From: Owenia fusiformis
Taxonomy: Eukaryota > Annelida > Polychaeta > Sabellida > Oweniidae
Reading direction: 5' to 3'
Assembly: GCA_903813345.2 (NCBI GenBank)
Contig: CAIIXF020000010.1
Span: forward strand, 4,889,169-4,953,168
Length of the DNA stretch: 64,000 nt
Part shown: in pieces, positions 33,501 to 43,326 of the stretch
Numbering within the stretch: position 1 is the first letter of the stretch
How the letters are laid out: every line of letters begins with the position of its first letter
Translations under genes and position numbers: made by a program
The notes under the pieces: generated by a model
What the model saw: the letters and a program-made list of their open reading frames with translations, nothing else
Told to the model about the DNA's origin: nothing
The model's database searches: none

Positions 33501-36500
33501 CCAACATGTGTACCTGATTTTTCTACTTTTAGAATATTCTCCTAATTTGCATTCACAAAAAGCATTTTTGTTTGTACCGAACCTAAGCACTACACATTTT
33601 CCTGGATGAAACTCAAACCTCCACATTTTACTATACATGTCAGCAATGCTCAACAGAGCATTTAGATTTTCTGGATTGTTTGCAATTAAGGCAATATCAT
33701 CAGCGTATGCTGGACATGCTACAGATGTTTCACCAATTCTTACTCCTTTTGCCGAATCTACCAGTTGTTGCAAAAGGTCTGCTATAAAGAACTGGTAGAG
33801 AAACATAGAACATATCCCGCCCTGGTGAACACCTCTATTAACAGGAAAAGTATCCGATAAAATACCATCTACAAAAACCTTACATTTATACTTGTTATAT
33901 GATTGATACAAGAGCCTCCAATATAAACCATTTATACCACAATTATATAACTTATGGAACAGGCCTCGTATCCATGTACTGTCAAAGGCCTTTTTAATGT
34001 CCATTAAAGCCATAATTGTGCCATTTTCTTGATGAGATATGGCTTCTTGCACTATTAGAGATGTTTGCAAGGATGAGCAACCTTTAATAGACGCACCTTG
34101 TAATTGCGGTATGCGACCTTGCAGTACACCAGTAATTTTCCAAAGAACAATATTATCAAAAATCTTACGAAAAATTGTCATAAGAGTTATCCCACGATGG
34201 TGATCCTTATTAAGAGAATCTTTGTTACCAGATTTGAGCAATGGCAGTAAGATCCCTAAGCAGAAGTTCTCAGGTATATATACATTTGCGATCATTGCAT
34301 TAAATAAAATGGTGAGCAAAGACACAATATTTTCACCAGCGTATTTTACATGTTCAGAATTGATACTGTCGTGGCCAGCTGCTTTTTTCATATTTAGTTT
34401 CCCTATTGACTTCTTAACATCACATTCGGATATACCATTGTCAAAAATGCCATCAAAATTATTCATACAATTCAATTCCATCCTTGAAATATCATCATTT
34501 ACATATTTTTCAAAGTCTGAATTAAAGATGTCTCTTTTGTCGTAAGAAGCTAATCGACTAAAATACAGTTTCCATTCTTGACATACTTCCACTGGATCCG
34601 TAATTACTTGACCATTATCATTTCTGATTGATTTACCCGATTTTTTAACATATAATCTACTTTTGTTTACAAGGTGCCAGAACATATTCTGATCTAAATC
34701 ATCAGCATAGTACAAGTTGTCGAGCTGTGCCAGTTCATACTCATTTTTCATTAGATTATACAATTTTGAAAAGGCACGTTTCGCATTTTTAAAAGCACGT
34801 CTAAAAACATTTGAGCAATCTCTGGGCCTACCAGCCCGAACCCATTCGCGCCAAGCAAGCTTCCTTTTACGCACAAGTTCAGTAAGCTCCACATTCCAGA
34901 AGGGTTTCTGGTGCTTGCAAAATTGCTTAATAGGCACGTATAAGTTTGACTTCTCTAATAAGAGATTTTCTAACCTGGAAAAGTAGGCATCAATTACTGC
35001 CTTATCGATAACATTAAGCTTGGAAATATCGCTAATTAATCTCTTTACCTGAGTATCAACATCATTTGTGTAATCACCCTTTAATTGATCTGTTAATTTA
35101 TGCCATGCAAAACTTGGCTTGATTGATGCACAAGGAGAACTTTTTTGCATTAAAATAGATGGCAGATCAATTTCAGATTCTATAGCAAGATGACCACATC
35201 CAATTGTAAAACTATCTGCCAGTACTTTACAGCTTAAACACGCAGGTAGTAGTTCTTCGGACACCAGTATATGATCTATATATGATTTGTACCCAGTACC
35301 TGATTCATATGTATAGCAAGGGCCGCTTGTTCGACTTTGCAAATCAAGAGATGTTAACCCATTACGCAACATACAATTATACATCATTTTACCATTTACA
35401 GTGCATGTACCGTGCGCTCTTTTGGTTTGAAATAAGTTACCAAAATTCGCATTTATATCACCAAGTAAAATTACATAACCCGTAGCTACACATTTATATA
35501 TACAGTTTTCTAAATAAATAACAACATCCTCAAAGCTCTCATTTTTACACGATGCCTGAGGCAGATATACCGAAAAGACATACAGAGGCGTATCACCTTC
35601 AATTTTTATGCATGCAATTCTATCCGTGCAGAATTCTCGCACTGGCGATATGGCATTTTTAAACGTTTTACGCCAAAAGAGGGCTATTCCGCCATGTCCC
35701 CAGCTAATTCCACAATTCATAGGGTTAAGTAATGAGCTACTATATGCTAAGCACTCAAAATCACGATCAATATCATTAAGCTTGTTTAGATTACATTCAT
35801 ATAAACGATGTTCTGACACTGCGACATTATGACTTCTTTTTAGCAATTCACGCAAATAGATCTCTGATGAGTGTATACCATTTGCATTCCATTGAGTAAA
35901 AATTACCATTATTAATATACAGTATAGAATGATCAGGTGTTTCATTGTGATTTTTTGATATTTAGCGTTTATTGACTTATTGATCATAGGCATTAAGAGT
36001 TCCACCTCTAATCCTTTGATATTCATTCCAATAGGATCCGGCCAATCAATAATCATAGTCTGTTGAAAGTTGGACTCCACTACAGCAATTTTACATCCCA
36101 CATGGGTATACGACATTCTATTGTGGACCACGTGACAGTACATTATTTTAACACCGTGTTCATAGCCAAATTTTATGACATCATCACAGATGTCATCATC
36201 AGTGTCGTGTTCATCTTGAAAAACATTTTCCAAATAGAGATATTTATAGCGTTCAAACTGTTTTCCTTTTATAGTTCTCTTGGAGTAGACATTGTTGTCT
36301 ACAGGTGCACCTCGTAGAGCTCTTGCGTTTTGTGATTGTGGGGCTGGTTGAGTAGGTGGTGAGACGTGAGCAGATTTTGCGGCAATTTTCTGTTTTTTAT
36401 ACGTTTGATTGCTTGCCCAAACCATCCATTCTTTCCCTGGTAAATGACTGGCATTGTCCGATACATTAGAAGGCGAAGTTAACACTTCTCTGAACGTTGA

Positions 36501-39500
36501 AGGGGTTTCTTTGATTGTCTTGGACTGGGAAGAGATCTTGTTGGTCCCTGGGACTTCGATGGGCGTTGAATCGGTAATAATATATGTATTATGTGGATCG
36601 GGCGCTATTGCTGGGGTCGGATGATCAGTCTTTATTTTTTCCTTTTCGCAGCTTTGGTTGTAAGTTTATAGGAACCTGATCTTCCTCTCGATCAGCAAGT
36701 ACGCCATAGAGATTATCACATAACTCAGATACTTTTACCTTCCCCTTTTGGAACAGATAATCCCTGAGAACATCACACTCATCTTCCTCAAGCTCTCGAT
36801 CTAACTCTTCTATCACGTCCGCTCTCGGGCCTTCAGTCAGCAGCTGAAGCGTTTGCTCAATATTGGCTAAATCCTCCCCGCTAAGCGAAGCTGTTGATTT
36901 CACGTCCGACGCCATTGAAACCGGAAGTTTCAATGGCGTTTTTATCGTGTGATCCTCTGTATTGCTACTGAGAATGTCCCCTCCTTACCAATATTTTCTG
37001 TATTGCGATGGAGATGATCAATGGAGACAATGTCAGTAGCAATACAGATTGGTACAGCACAAGAACTGACCAATCAGAAGGCTTCATTTTACAGATCATA
37101 CAATAAAGTACAATACAAAAGTTTATTAACATCCCTCTCTCAAGTTTCACTTTTATTTCAGAGAATCGCAGCTTCCAAGCATTCAGCTTGCCACAAGGTG
37201 TCCTTGAGGAAGGGTTTCTTCATTGCTACCTCAAGCAAGAAGTCCTTACCTGCAGTGTTTTCATGTGTTATCTGCCAGGAAGTATTCCCACCAGAGAAGG
37301 GTTCGGTAAGATATTCAAATTTTTACTGTGGCAAAACAAAATCTTTGTATGTTTTACATAGTCAGAGATATGAAGCATGTTATTTTGTGAATTTAACCAA
37401 TGTAAATAATTTTAAGCAGAACTAGTACATATACTAAAATCATAGATCAGGTCTATTATAAATCATACTCATTACCTTATTAAATGACCAGGCCTTATTG
37501 AGATCAAAATGAAACTCTAGCAGTTTAAAATTTAAGAAATATAACATGTTAAGGCATTCTCTCATCGATGGATATTCTGTTTCAGCTCAAAAAAGCAATC
37601 AGTCATGAAGTTGAAGAATGGGCAAAAATGTGTAAGTATATTTTATCCAATATTTACTTCTATCCAAAGCCTGATGTCCTGAAGTATTCAAACAACATGA
37701 CTTGCATTGACTTGCTTTCTGGGTCAGAACTGCTTTTTTAGGTACGATATTGTTCACCTGTTCATTCATGTAACTCTATATTTCCTCATTTGCAGGTGAG
37801 CAAGCATATGAAATTAGAAGTCAGATGTACCGTCGCTTGGTGACATTTCTTATGACATCCTATGTGAAAAGAGTTGACCATAATGCAGAATCTACGTGTG
37901 ACTTGGCTCCTTGTGCCTCCAATCCAGCAAAGGCCATACGCAAAACCCATTTCCATTGTTACAGATGCAGCTTTGCTACTACCATGGTAACTGAAACATT
38001 ATTGTTTATTTTGATGTATTTTTAATATGTATGTATTAATTAATATGGAAAAATGTACCTCAATGTCTGGATGTCATAAAACTAACATCTGAGTAAGTGG
38101 CAGAGTTTGACAGAAAAGCAGTGGCAATATTGACTTGTTTATTTAAAAGAAGCGGCATTACCTTGTTATAAGTTATTAAATGCAAGCTACCTTTAGGAGG
38201 TGTATATATAGGTTTTAGGCTAGCAACATTAGGATGATCTTTTTAATGTAGAACAATCAGATCATTTATGTGTTTATGCGTTTGTGTATGCCAAAATGGT
38301 CAAACTTAACATCTGATTTATATTATGACTAACAGAGGCAAACTTTGATGAAGTTGTCTTTTATTTGTAGATCTTGTCTGCGCTGCAGCATGTTAGGACA
38401 AAACACTTAACAAACTGGTCAGTTTACAACTTCTATTACAATGAATTCCCTTCACTATTTCAAGGTAAGTACAATGAATTTGAATTACATGATACTGATC
38501 TAGTAGTGGACTAGTTGAATGGTGAAACATAATTATGGTTTTGATGTGGACACTCATAATACACTCAAATGAGCATAGAAACAATAATACACTGTTTATT
38601 TTATACTTGTACTTCCTCTAGATTGTAGAAAATAAACATCTGTCCCAGAACGCATTCATGACACTGTAAACTTGAATATACTTTGTTTTGTATGAAAATA
38701 GGTTCCTTTGAATTTTCTTGCTTAAAAATCCATAATAGCCAGCCACATATATGTTATATCTGTTCTTAATGTCTCCAGAGTGTATAGAAAGAGAGAATGA
38801 TGCTGCTACACACACGTCATTGAGTGATGATGTCACAATGGCAGGATCAGAAGAGCTGTTCACCCGTTGCAAACAGACTGATTGTGGTGGAGACATGTGG
38901 GGAAATGTTCATTTCCATTGTAACTTCCCAATGTGCAGCACATGGACTCAGGTTGGTTTGGGAAATAGAATATACTAATAAACACGAGGCCCAAAAAATC
39001 AAAATGTGAATTGAAACAAACTAAGGCCCAGGCCCCCTTGCCCCTGTCTGTTATTAGTTTTCCAATAGTATTCCAAAAGTGACACATTTATATATGTCTA
39101 GTGTATGACCTGGGCCAATAGAAGAATACTTATTATGGAGGGTTATAATGTCCTCCCAGGATTAGTTGCTACTTTTACAGTATTTACCTACGTGATGTAC
39201 TTAGGTCCCTGGAAAAACCTAAGGGGTGCAGTAACACCTGGGGGGGGGGGGGCTCACACTATGTTCACTTACAAACTCTCTTTAAAAACATGTAGCTTGA
39301 CCTCCCTAGTCCCTAGTGAGCCTTTAGAGGGGAGGACCTGCCAGATGTTCGACATTTTGTGAATGGAGAGAATATTTTCCTTATGACTTTGTGATTTTAA
39401 ATGGTTTTTATGTCACCCCCAAAAGTGATGACAAATTGTTATGGTCTCCAACTTTTTGTGACATGTTCTGCATCCGGCGTTTGATATCTTTAACAAATGG

Positions 39501-40769
39501 CAGGTAGTGACATTTTGCATGTTAATGCTTTGTTTGTCTTGTTGTGCTATGTAATGCTCTTTGGTTTTTCCCATTTTATTTGGTACTTATGCTCACATAT
39601 TAATATTTTGTATTTGTTTCCAGCAAGAGATGCTGATGATGGAACACATCAACAGTATACACATGGCCACCTCACTAGTGAATGACGCTGAGGATAATGA
39701 TGACACTATGGTGGACCTGACAGGGGTACAAAGTGATGACACTGGGGACAGTCGTGATACAGAGGACACTATGCCTTTAGGGCAGAGGATAAAGAAGTTG
39801 AAGAAAAAATCTCAGTTGAAACCCAAACAGAAAATAACTCTGATTGCATCAAAGCCTGAACTGGATATTGGTGTAAAAGATGATGTTATGAAACATTCTG
39901 AAACATCTGTGAATGACAGCACAAATATCAAAGAAAATGAACTCAATGCAGAGCTCAGTGATAATGATCGCAATAACCTGTCAAATGATGGTAATGATCA
40001 TGAGTGCAGTAATGAAAATGAAAGCAATGAGACTGTTGGAGTTGAGAATGTGTCAGATGATGGTGCAGAACAAAGCAAAGAGACCATCACACACCACACA
40101 AAGGTCACCAGTGTTGAATCTCCAGCTAAAGACAAGATTGAGTTCATGAAACTCACTGCTTTGAATGAAGATGAACAATCGGAAAGTGAAGATGAATCAG
40201 ACATTGATGCTGGATCAGATAATGATCCTGAATCAAATGATGGTGCTGATTCAGATAATGATGTTGATTCAGATGATGAGGTTGAAACAGATAATGATGC
40301 CAATTCAGATAATGATGCTGATTCAGATAATGATCCTGATTCAGATAATGGCGCTGAATCAGAAAATGATGCCGAATCAGATAATGAGGGTGATACAGAT
40401 AATGATGCTGATTCAGATAATGATGCTGATTCAGATAATGAAGTTGAATCAGATAATGATGCCAATTCAGATAATGATGCCGATTCAGATAATGATGCTG
40501 ATTCAGATAATGATGCTGAATCAGATAATGAAGTTGAATCAGATGAAGATGGAGATGGAGAAAAAAATGAAAATGATTCAAATCATTCAGATATTGATGC
40601 TGTCGATGAATCGGATAATGATGAATCAGACAATGAACATGAACGAAACAATGATGATGATTTAGATGACGATGATATATTGGATTATGATGATGATGAA
40701 CAATCTGTCATTGATGAGGATTCTGAAATGAAAGAAGAATTTGAAACAAGTGACATGGAGATTTCCTGA
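21524..40769 (+). CDS. Castor-type zinc-finger protein, about 2,525 aa
   Basis: Large nuclear regulator. Coding exons: 21524-21578, 21752-21865, 22327-25468, 25849-25993, 27253-27432, 28122-28625, 29103-29171, 29460-29706, 30070-31206, 31637-31827, 37162-37305, 37586-37631, 37796-37986, 38371-38464, 38779-38951 and 39624-40769. All phases agree and end at one stop. Five fingers follow the castor/CASZ1 plan: a CxxxC-type half, then HFHC or HYHC, then C and a distal HxxxH. Examples are [20 protein letters not shown] (about residue 1122), [27 protein letters not shown] and [10 protein letters not shown] (about 2125). Each finger is cut by an intron just after its second cysteine pair. An AT-hook, [10 protein letters not shown], lies near residue 1320. 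The 3.1-kb third exon encodes a low-complexity acidic region of about 1,050 aa. The C-terminus (about 2335-2452) is an Asp/Ser/Asn repeat. CASZ1 itself is shorter with finger clusters, so this may be a divergent relative. Confidence 0.7.
22069..22200. repeat. GTCACCAC-ended dispersed repeat, copy 2
   Basis: ATGTCACCACTGCATTCTG at the left, AACAAATGGCAGGTGGTGAC and ATTTTGCATATTAGTGCC at the right. Same ordered phrases as the copies at 39408-39525 and, inverted, 59890-60010. Confidence 0.6.
25972..27219 (+). repeat. 43-unit 29-bp array that begins in an exon end
   Basis: The unit reads ATGCAAATACATGAGCTTAC plus nine more bases (AAGYATGAT). Unit 0 (25972-26000) is the last 22 coding bases of the first finger exon plus the first 7 bases of its intron, including the functional donor CAG/GTAAGAT. 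Unit 1 is 30 bp. All later units are 29 bp, up to a final one at 27191. Units 0, 1, 2 and 42 keep ACAGGTA; the bulk carry ACAAGTATGAT, ACAAGTATAAT or ACAAGCATGAT. Nearly every unit holds ATGCAAAT, the octamer bound by POU factors. The length is not a multiple of three, so it is not a coding repeat. Confidence 0.95.
28722..28871 (+). repeat. 25-bp minisatellite, six units
   Basis: Six units of 25 bp, containing CATCTGTGATTACTACATGT and ATCTA, lie in an intron of the castor-type gene. They are nearly identical, with one unit reading TTCATG. Confidence 0.9.
32477..33463 (-). CDS. LINE ORF2, C-terminal part
   Basis: This frame holds the region after the reverse-transcriptase core (the thumb, with [20 protein letters not shown], and the connection) and a terminal cysteine-histidine motif ([20 protein letters not shown]), typical of the zinc knuckle at the end of APE-type LINE proteins. 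It overlaps the preceding long frame by a few bases in another frame, so one frameshift near 33450-33540 separates it from the rest of ORF2. The stop is at 32477. Confidence 0.85.
   Translation of the reverse strand: MISRSKRKFFSLLGLGANVGGLNPLLASKLYWSFCFPTMTYGSSVTQYSITEIESMEDAHRSIGKRIQSFPVNTPDPMAIKPLGWLSVQARIDVDRLMFIWFFLSLPVQCIYKIVCIYRLLSIIHIGTYRSSKSPLVSMWETTMKYDLHGDVLNMITTAKTPLKCVWKRKVMNVVKSFEMRRFFVLSSLYPTLRPILKCFTVLKPFLWWEVARRFPRRLPQCKVIMRMISGTYRIFNYGQPMSERVCLILCNLNVTEDVQHFLLLCPAYIDIRYNLFSELYKLGVNNFCEFICFIFGGGSEYDPEKMLPLLDTIYEMHKRRDYLLKSL
33447..36485 (-). CDS. LINE ORF1 tail and ORF2 endonuclease-reverse transcriptase
   Basis: One open frame of about 1,012 codons. Its first 190 residues look like the end of an ORF1 protein (low-complexity, then [20 protein letters not shown] and [17 protein letters not shown]). 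The APE endonuclease follows from QWNANG, with GDINANFG and [10 protein letters not shown]. The reverse transcriptase has the motifs [44 protein letters not shown] and the catalytic [14 protein letters not shown]1 and ORF2 run in the same frame here without a stop between them. The true N-terminus is upstream in another frame (36625-36915). Lies inside an intron of the castor-type gene, in antisense. Confidence 0.9.
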   Translation of the reverse strand: MLTSPSNVSDNASHLPGKEWMVWASNQTYKKQKIAAKSAHVSPPTQPAPQSQNARALRGAPVDNNVYSKRTIKGKQFERYKYLYLENVFQDEHDTDDDICDDVIKFGYEHGVKIMYCHVVHNRMSYTHVGCKIAVVESNFQQTMIIDWPDPIGMNIKGLEVELLMPMINKSINAKYQKITMKHLIILYCILIMVIFTQWNANGIHSSEIYLRELLKRSHNVAVSEHRLYECNLNKLNDIDRDFECLAYSSSLLNPMNCGISWGHGGIALFWRKTFKNAISPVREFCTDRIACIKIEGDTPLYVFSVYLPQASCKNESFEDVVIYLENCIYKCVATGYVILLGDINANFGNLFQTKRAHGTCTVNGKMMYNCMLRNGLTSLDLQSRTSGPCYTYESGTGYKSYIDHILVSEELLPACLSCKVLADSFTIGCGHLAIESEIDLPSILMQKSSPCASIKPSFAWHKLTDQLKGDYTNDVDTQVKRLISDISKLNVIDKAVIDAYFSRLENLLLEKSNLYVPIKQFCKHQKPFWNVELTELVRKRKLAWREWVRAGRPRDCSNVFRRAFKNAKRAFSKLYNLMKNEYELAQLDNLYYADDLDQNMFWHLVNKSRLYVKKSGKSIRNDNGQVITDPVEVCQEWKLYFSRLASYDKRDIFNSDFEKYVNDDISRMELNCMNNFDGIFDNGISECDVKKSIGKLNMKKAAGHDSINSEHVKYAGENIVSLLTILFNAMIANVYIPENFCLGILLPLLKSGNKDSLNKDHHRGITLMTIFRKIFDNIVLWKITGVLQGRIPQLQGASIKGCSSLQTSLIVQEAISHQENGTIMALMDIKKAFDSTWIRGLFHKLYNCGINGLYWRLLYQSYNKYKCKVFVDGILSDTFPVNRGVHQGGICSMFLYQFFIADLLQQLVDSAKGVRIGETSVACPAYADDIALIANNPENLNALLSIADMYSKMWRFEFHPGKCVVLRFGTNKNAFCECKLGEYSKSRKIRYTCWHTFRQKLRACIKFDFTQ
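36625..36915 (-). CDS. LINE ORF1, N-terminal part
   Basis: Begins [20 protein letters not shown] at 36915, only about 20 nt from the element's 5' end. It is rich in charged helix-forming residues ([20 protein letters not shown]) and ends in a basic stretch (KLRKGKNKD). The text that follows continues in the frame of the long ORF, so this is probably the start of ORF1 cut by one frameshift near 36625. No RNA-binding motif is visible in this part. Confidence 0.7.
   Translation of the reverse strand: MASDVKSTASLSGEDLANIEQTLQLLTEGPRADVIEELDRELEEDECDVLRDYLFQKGKVKVSELCDNLYGVLADREEDQVPINLQPKLRKGKNKD
39240..39251 (+). repeat. G-homopolymer tract
   Basis: A run of 12 or so G in an intron of the castor-type gene. 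Similar tracts on the same strand lie near 16273, 47168, 62871 and 63170. Confidence 0.8.
39408..39525. repeat. GTCACCAC-ended dispersed repeat, copy 3
   Basis: TTATGTCACCCCCAAAAGTG, TTGTTATGGTCTCCAAC, AACAAATGGCAGGTAGTGAC and ATTTTGCATGTTAATGC appear in the same order as in copy 2. It lies in the last intron of the castor-type gene. Confidence 0.6.
40195..40545 (+). repeat. 18-bp coding repeat (D-A-D-S-D-N) in the castor-type gene
   Basis: About twenty in-frame units of GATTCAGATAATGATGCT or close variants encode an acidic Asp/Ser/Asn hexapeptide repeat in the C-terminal tail. Variants swap A for V, P, E or G. Codon usage is almost invariant (TCA, GAT, AAT), so it grew by recent slippage or unequal exchange. 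Confidence 0.9.
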
Positions 40770-42710
40770 ATAAGGCTACTACAGTATATAATGTGTACAG
40801 AATATATGAAAGTATATCATGTATACAAAATGTATGAAAGTATATCATTTATACAGAATATATAAAAGTATATCCTGGATACAGAATGGATGTATATGAA
40901 CAGATGAAAATGCATGCATTAGCTGTACAAGTATAAAATGAAAGAATAAGAATTGGCACTTTAATCAGGCTTGAAAGGTCCAAGAAATATGTTTAATAAG
41001 TATAAATAAAAATAAAAAGTCTTTGTATTAAGAGTGTAATGTTTCATTCATTACGCAATGTGACATTTATGAATTATGTTGTATAAAAATATAGATATTT
41101 TATGAAGGCTTTATTGAAAAAATATTGTTTTGCTTGTGTAAAGTCAATGTACAGTAGGTGATATACAATCATGTATTTAGAAACTGCTTGCTTTGAACAT
41201 GTCCGCCTCATGTTATTATCGATCATGTTGATCTGGAAACTTCTGAGTAACTGACATTCATGTAGAGAGTATACAAAATGCCTGTGTGTAAAGCCCAACA
41301 TTAACAAATGGAGTACAGTGAGACCTTTATCGACTTATCATTGTCGAAGACATTGTAAGACTTTGTGAGGCTGCACAGGTCTATCTTTACCCTATTAGCA
41401 GATTAGTGTTCATTGGGATTAGATGATAATTTTACAACAAAATACATAACTGGGGAGGGGGTGAAATGCTCTTTTACTTAAATGATGCCATGAATGTTTG
41501 GTTATTACCAGATTTTTGATCACATTTAATTTTGCTGTTTTGTATATTCAAAATGTAAATTTTTGTGGATGTTGTTATCTTGGCTCAGATGCAATTTTTG
41601 AAGAGAGTGGTCCAACAATAATCTAACAGGAGAAATATTTGGCCATACATCTAACACAAGCACAAATGAATACAAATGTCCTAAATCTTAAAATCAAACA
41701 TTGCATTCAACCATTTTATATTTTTATTGAACAGTTGAACAGTAATTTTGGCATCATCTAAGTAAACGAGCTATGAACATTTGTATGAAAATTGTTCGCA
41801 TTACACAATACATGTATGTTCATAGTAGATTGAGTGTAATTGTAATTCACATTAAAATTTGGATCTATCATGTTGACTTGTTGAGAAGCTATATTGTATG
41901 ATATACAGAATCTATTTTTAATACATGTAAATGATTCATTTAAATCAGAACCAAGATTTGCTGGTAATTTGGTAAAGTGTTAATTTATCAGTAGATGTGT
42001 GTAGATATTCTTGATAATGTGTATAGTAAGATTGGCAATATAAAAAAAAGAATGGAAAAGTGTAGACATTTTCCAATGTTGGAGACTTGGTTTGACCAAT
42101 CCACTAACTAAAAAGGAACTATATCTCAGAATATATAAGCGTGGTTTATATTGTCTGAAATATGTTATGTGGAGTCCGCTAATTACGTTTCTTCAATTTC
42201 ACACATTTCTCAGTTTAAATAAACCTGAGGATGAAAAAAGTATGTTGTTGGAGACTTGATTCTTCATGTGAAAATTATGATATGGCAAAGCTATCTGTAC
42301 TCTGCTTAATTGAAATGTGTAATTGTACATAGTGTTCTCTGTAAATGCCCATAGGAGGGTCATACAATTATGGTGTAATAAATACATAAAAAGAGACTCT
42401 AATATTTAATTGTCGATCTTTGATTGTCTTTGAGCAGTTGAGAATGATTTATAAATTCCTGATAAGCCTGATCTCTGCTTATTCTGCTCAGTGAATTTTG
42501 TGCATAAATGTCATTATGCTTTATCCACTCTATATAGCTGGAAATGATAATAACCTGTTGTACAGGTCTGCAAAACAATTAAACTTACATACAATATTTG
42601 AGTAAATAAAATGGATTGATGTTCTGTGAAACTATAGATAGACAGGTATTCCTGACTGAGACCGCGAGTCTATTTTGCACAGACTCAAAATATTGGTAAT
42701 TAAATATATG
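40770..42710. other. 3' UTR and flank of the castor-type gene
   Basis: The stop is followed by three diverged copies of a roughly 33-bp AT-rich phrase (ATGAAAGTATATCAT...ATACA) at 40780-40890, and by poly(A) signals at about 41005-41016 (AATAAAAATAAAA) and near 42376. No gene is recognised in the remainder. Confidence 0.6.
41005..41016 (+). terminator. Candidate poly(A) signals of the castor-type gene
   Basis: Overlapping AATAAA hexamers 236 nt after the stop codon, on the coding strand, followed by a GT-rich stretch. Confidence 0.5.
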
Positions 42711-42712
42711 TA

Positions 42713-43324
42713 CAGGGTGGGCCAAAAAAACGCCACTTTTTTTCAAGACACTACAACTTTTTTATTTTCCAACCTACATACCTCAAATTTTGCAGTTATA
42801 TAGTGCCAAGGGTTCTAAGCAATAATATAATGTAACAAGTCATTCAACTTGGATTCTATTTGATCTCAAAGGGGAGTTCAATTGGTCCGCCACCCTAATT
42901 GATGATATATTTTAGATTTAGTCGCCTTGCTGATATTGCAGTATCAATGAAATGTTAGCTAAGTTTTTTCCAACCTGTCTAAATTCCCAGCTTTAGTTGA
43001 GCAATTTTCTAGATTGGGTGCCTTCATACAATCTCCTGGAGACCTTCCCATACCCTATACTCACTGGGGTTTGCATCAGGGCTACTAGCTTGGCGATCAT
43101 CAGACCGTATCAGTTCAGGAACATTTTGCAAATTATGCTTATTTCTCATGAAAACCACATGTTTAAGTGAGACGCTGGTGACATATTTTATTCAAGTAAA
43201 ACTGTATACCATGGCTAGATAACAACCTCAAGTTTCATTTGGTATGCAAATTATGATTTAATATCAAAAATTAAAAAAGTTATAGCATTTTGAAAAAAAA
43301 AGGTATTTTATTTGGCCCACCCTG
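42713..43324. mobile_element. Mariner-type MITE, 612 bp
   Basis: Terminal repeats CAGGGTGGGCCAAA and TTTGGCCCACCCTG are exact inverted copies, flanked by TA on both sides. The interior has no long frame. Non-autonomous Tc1/mariner derivative. Confidence 0.85.
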
Positions 43325-43326
43325 TA

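Larger units (their letters stand above)
32322..36936 (-). mobile_element. LINE (APE-type non-LTR retrotransposon), near full length
   Basis: It encodes an apurinic-type endonuclease and a reverse transcriptase on the minus strand. The 3' end is a short tandem tail (ATAACATAACATAACAT) instead of poly(A). The 5' end is a perfect 10-bp hairpin CCATTGAAAC...GTTTCAATGG at 36912-36936. Comparison with the intact MITE at 52060-52406 fixes the insertion between ATTCTAT (to 32321) and CGTTTTTATCG (from 36937), with no obvious target duplication. The element is little decayed: long frames with about two frame changes, so it is probably a recent insertion. Clade unclear; a C-terminal CCHC-like motif, the endonuclease and the tail suggest an I/CR1-like lineage. 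Confidence 0.92.
32182..37107. mobile_element. Palindromic MITE split by a LINE, copy 1
   Basis: Two pieces, 32182-32321 and 36937-37107, together match the uninterrupted copy at 52060-52406. The left piece is a hairpin (AATGATTTTAAGTGCAATAC pairing with GTCGCACTTCAAATCATT). The right piece contains ACCAATATTTTCTGTATTG pairing with CAATACAGATTGGT. Outer ends TTATTGAATGATTT and the reverse of AGATCATACAATAA are loose terminal inverted repeats. Noncoding; sits in an intron of the castor-type gene. Confidence 0.8.

Noticed and set aside
32477-36936. Retrovirus or LTR element
   Set aside because: The reverse transcriptase is preceded by an APE endonuclease and there are no LTRs, protease or integrase; it is a LINE.
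40153-40581. Minus-strand and other-frame ORFs of 140-170 aa (His/Leu-, Ser- or Met/Gln-rich)
   Set aside because: They are shadows of the D-A-D-S-D-N coding repeat; any 18-bp repeat is open in several frames.
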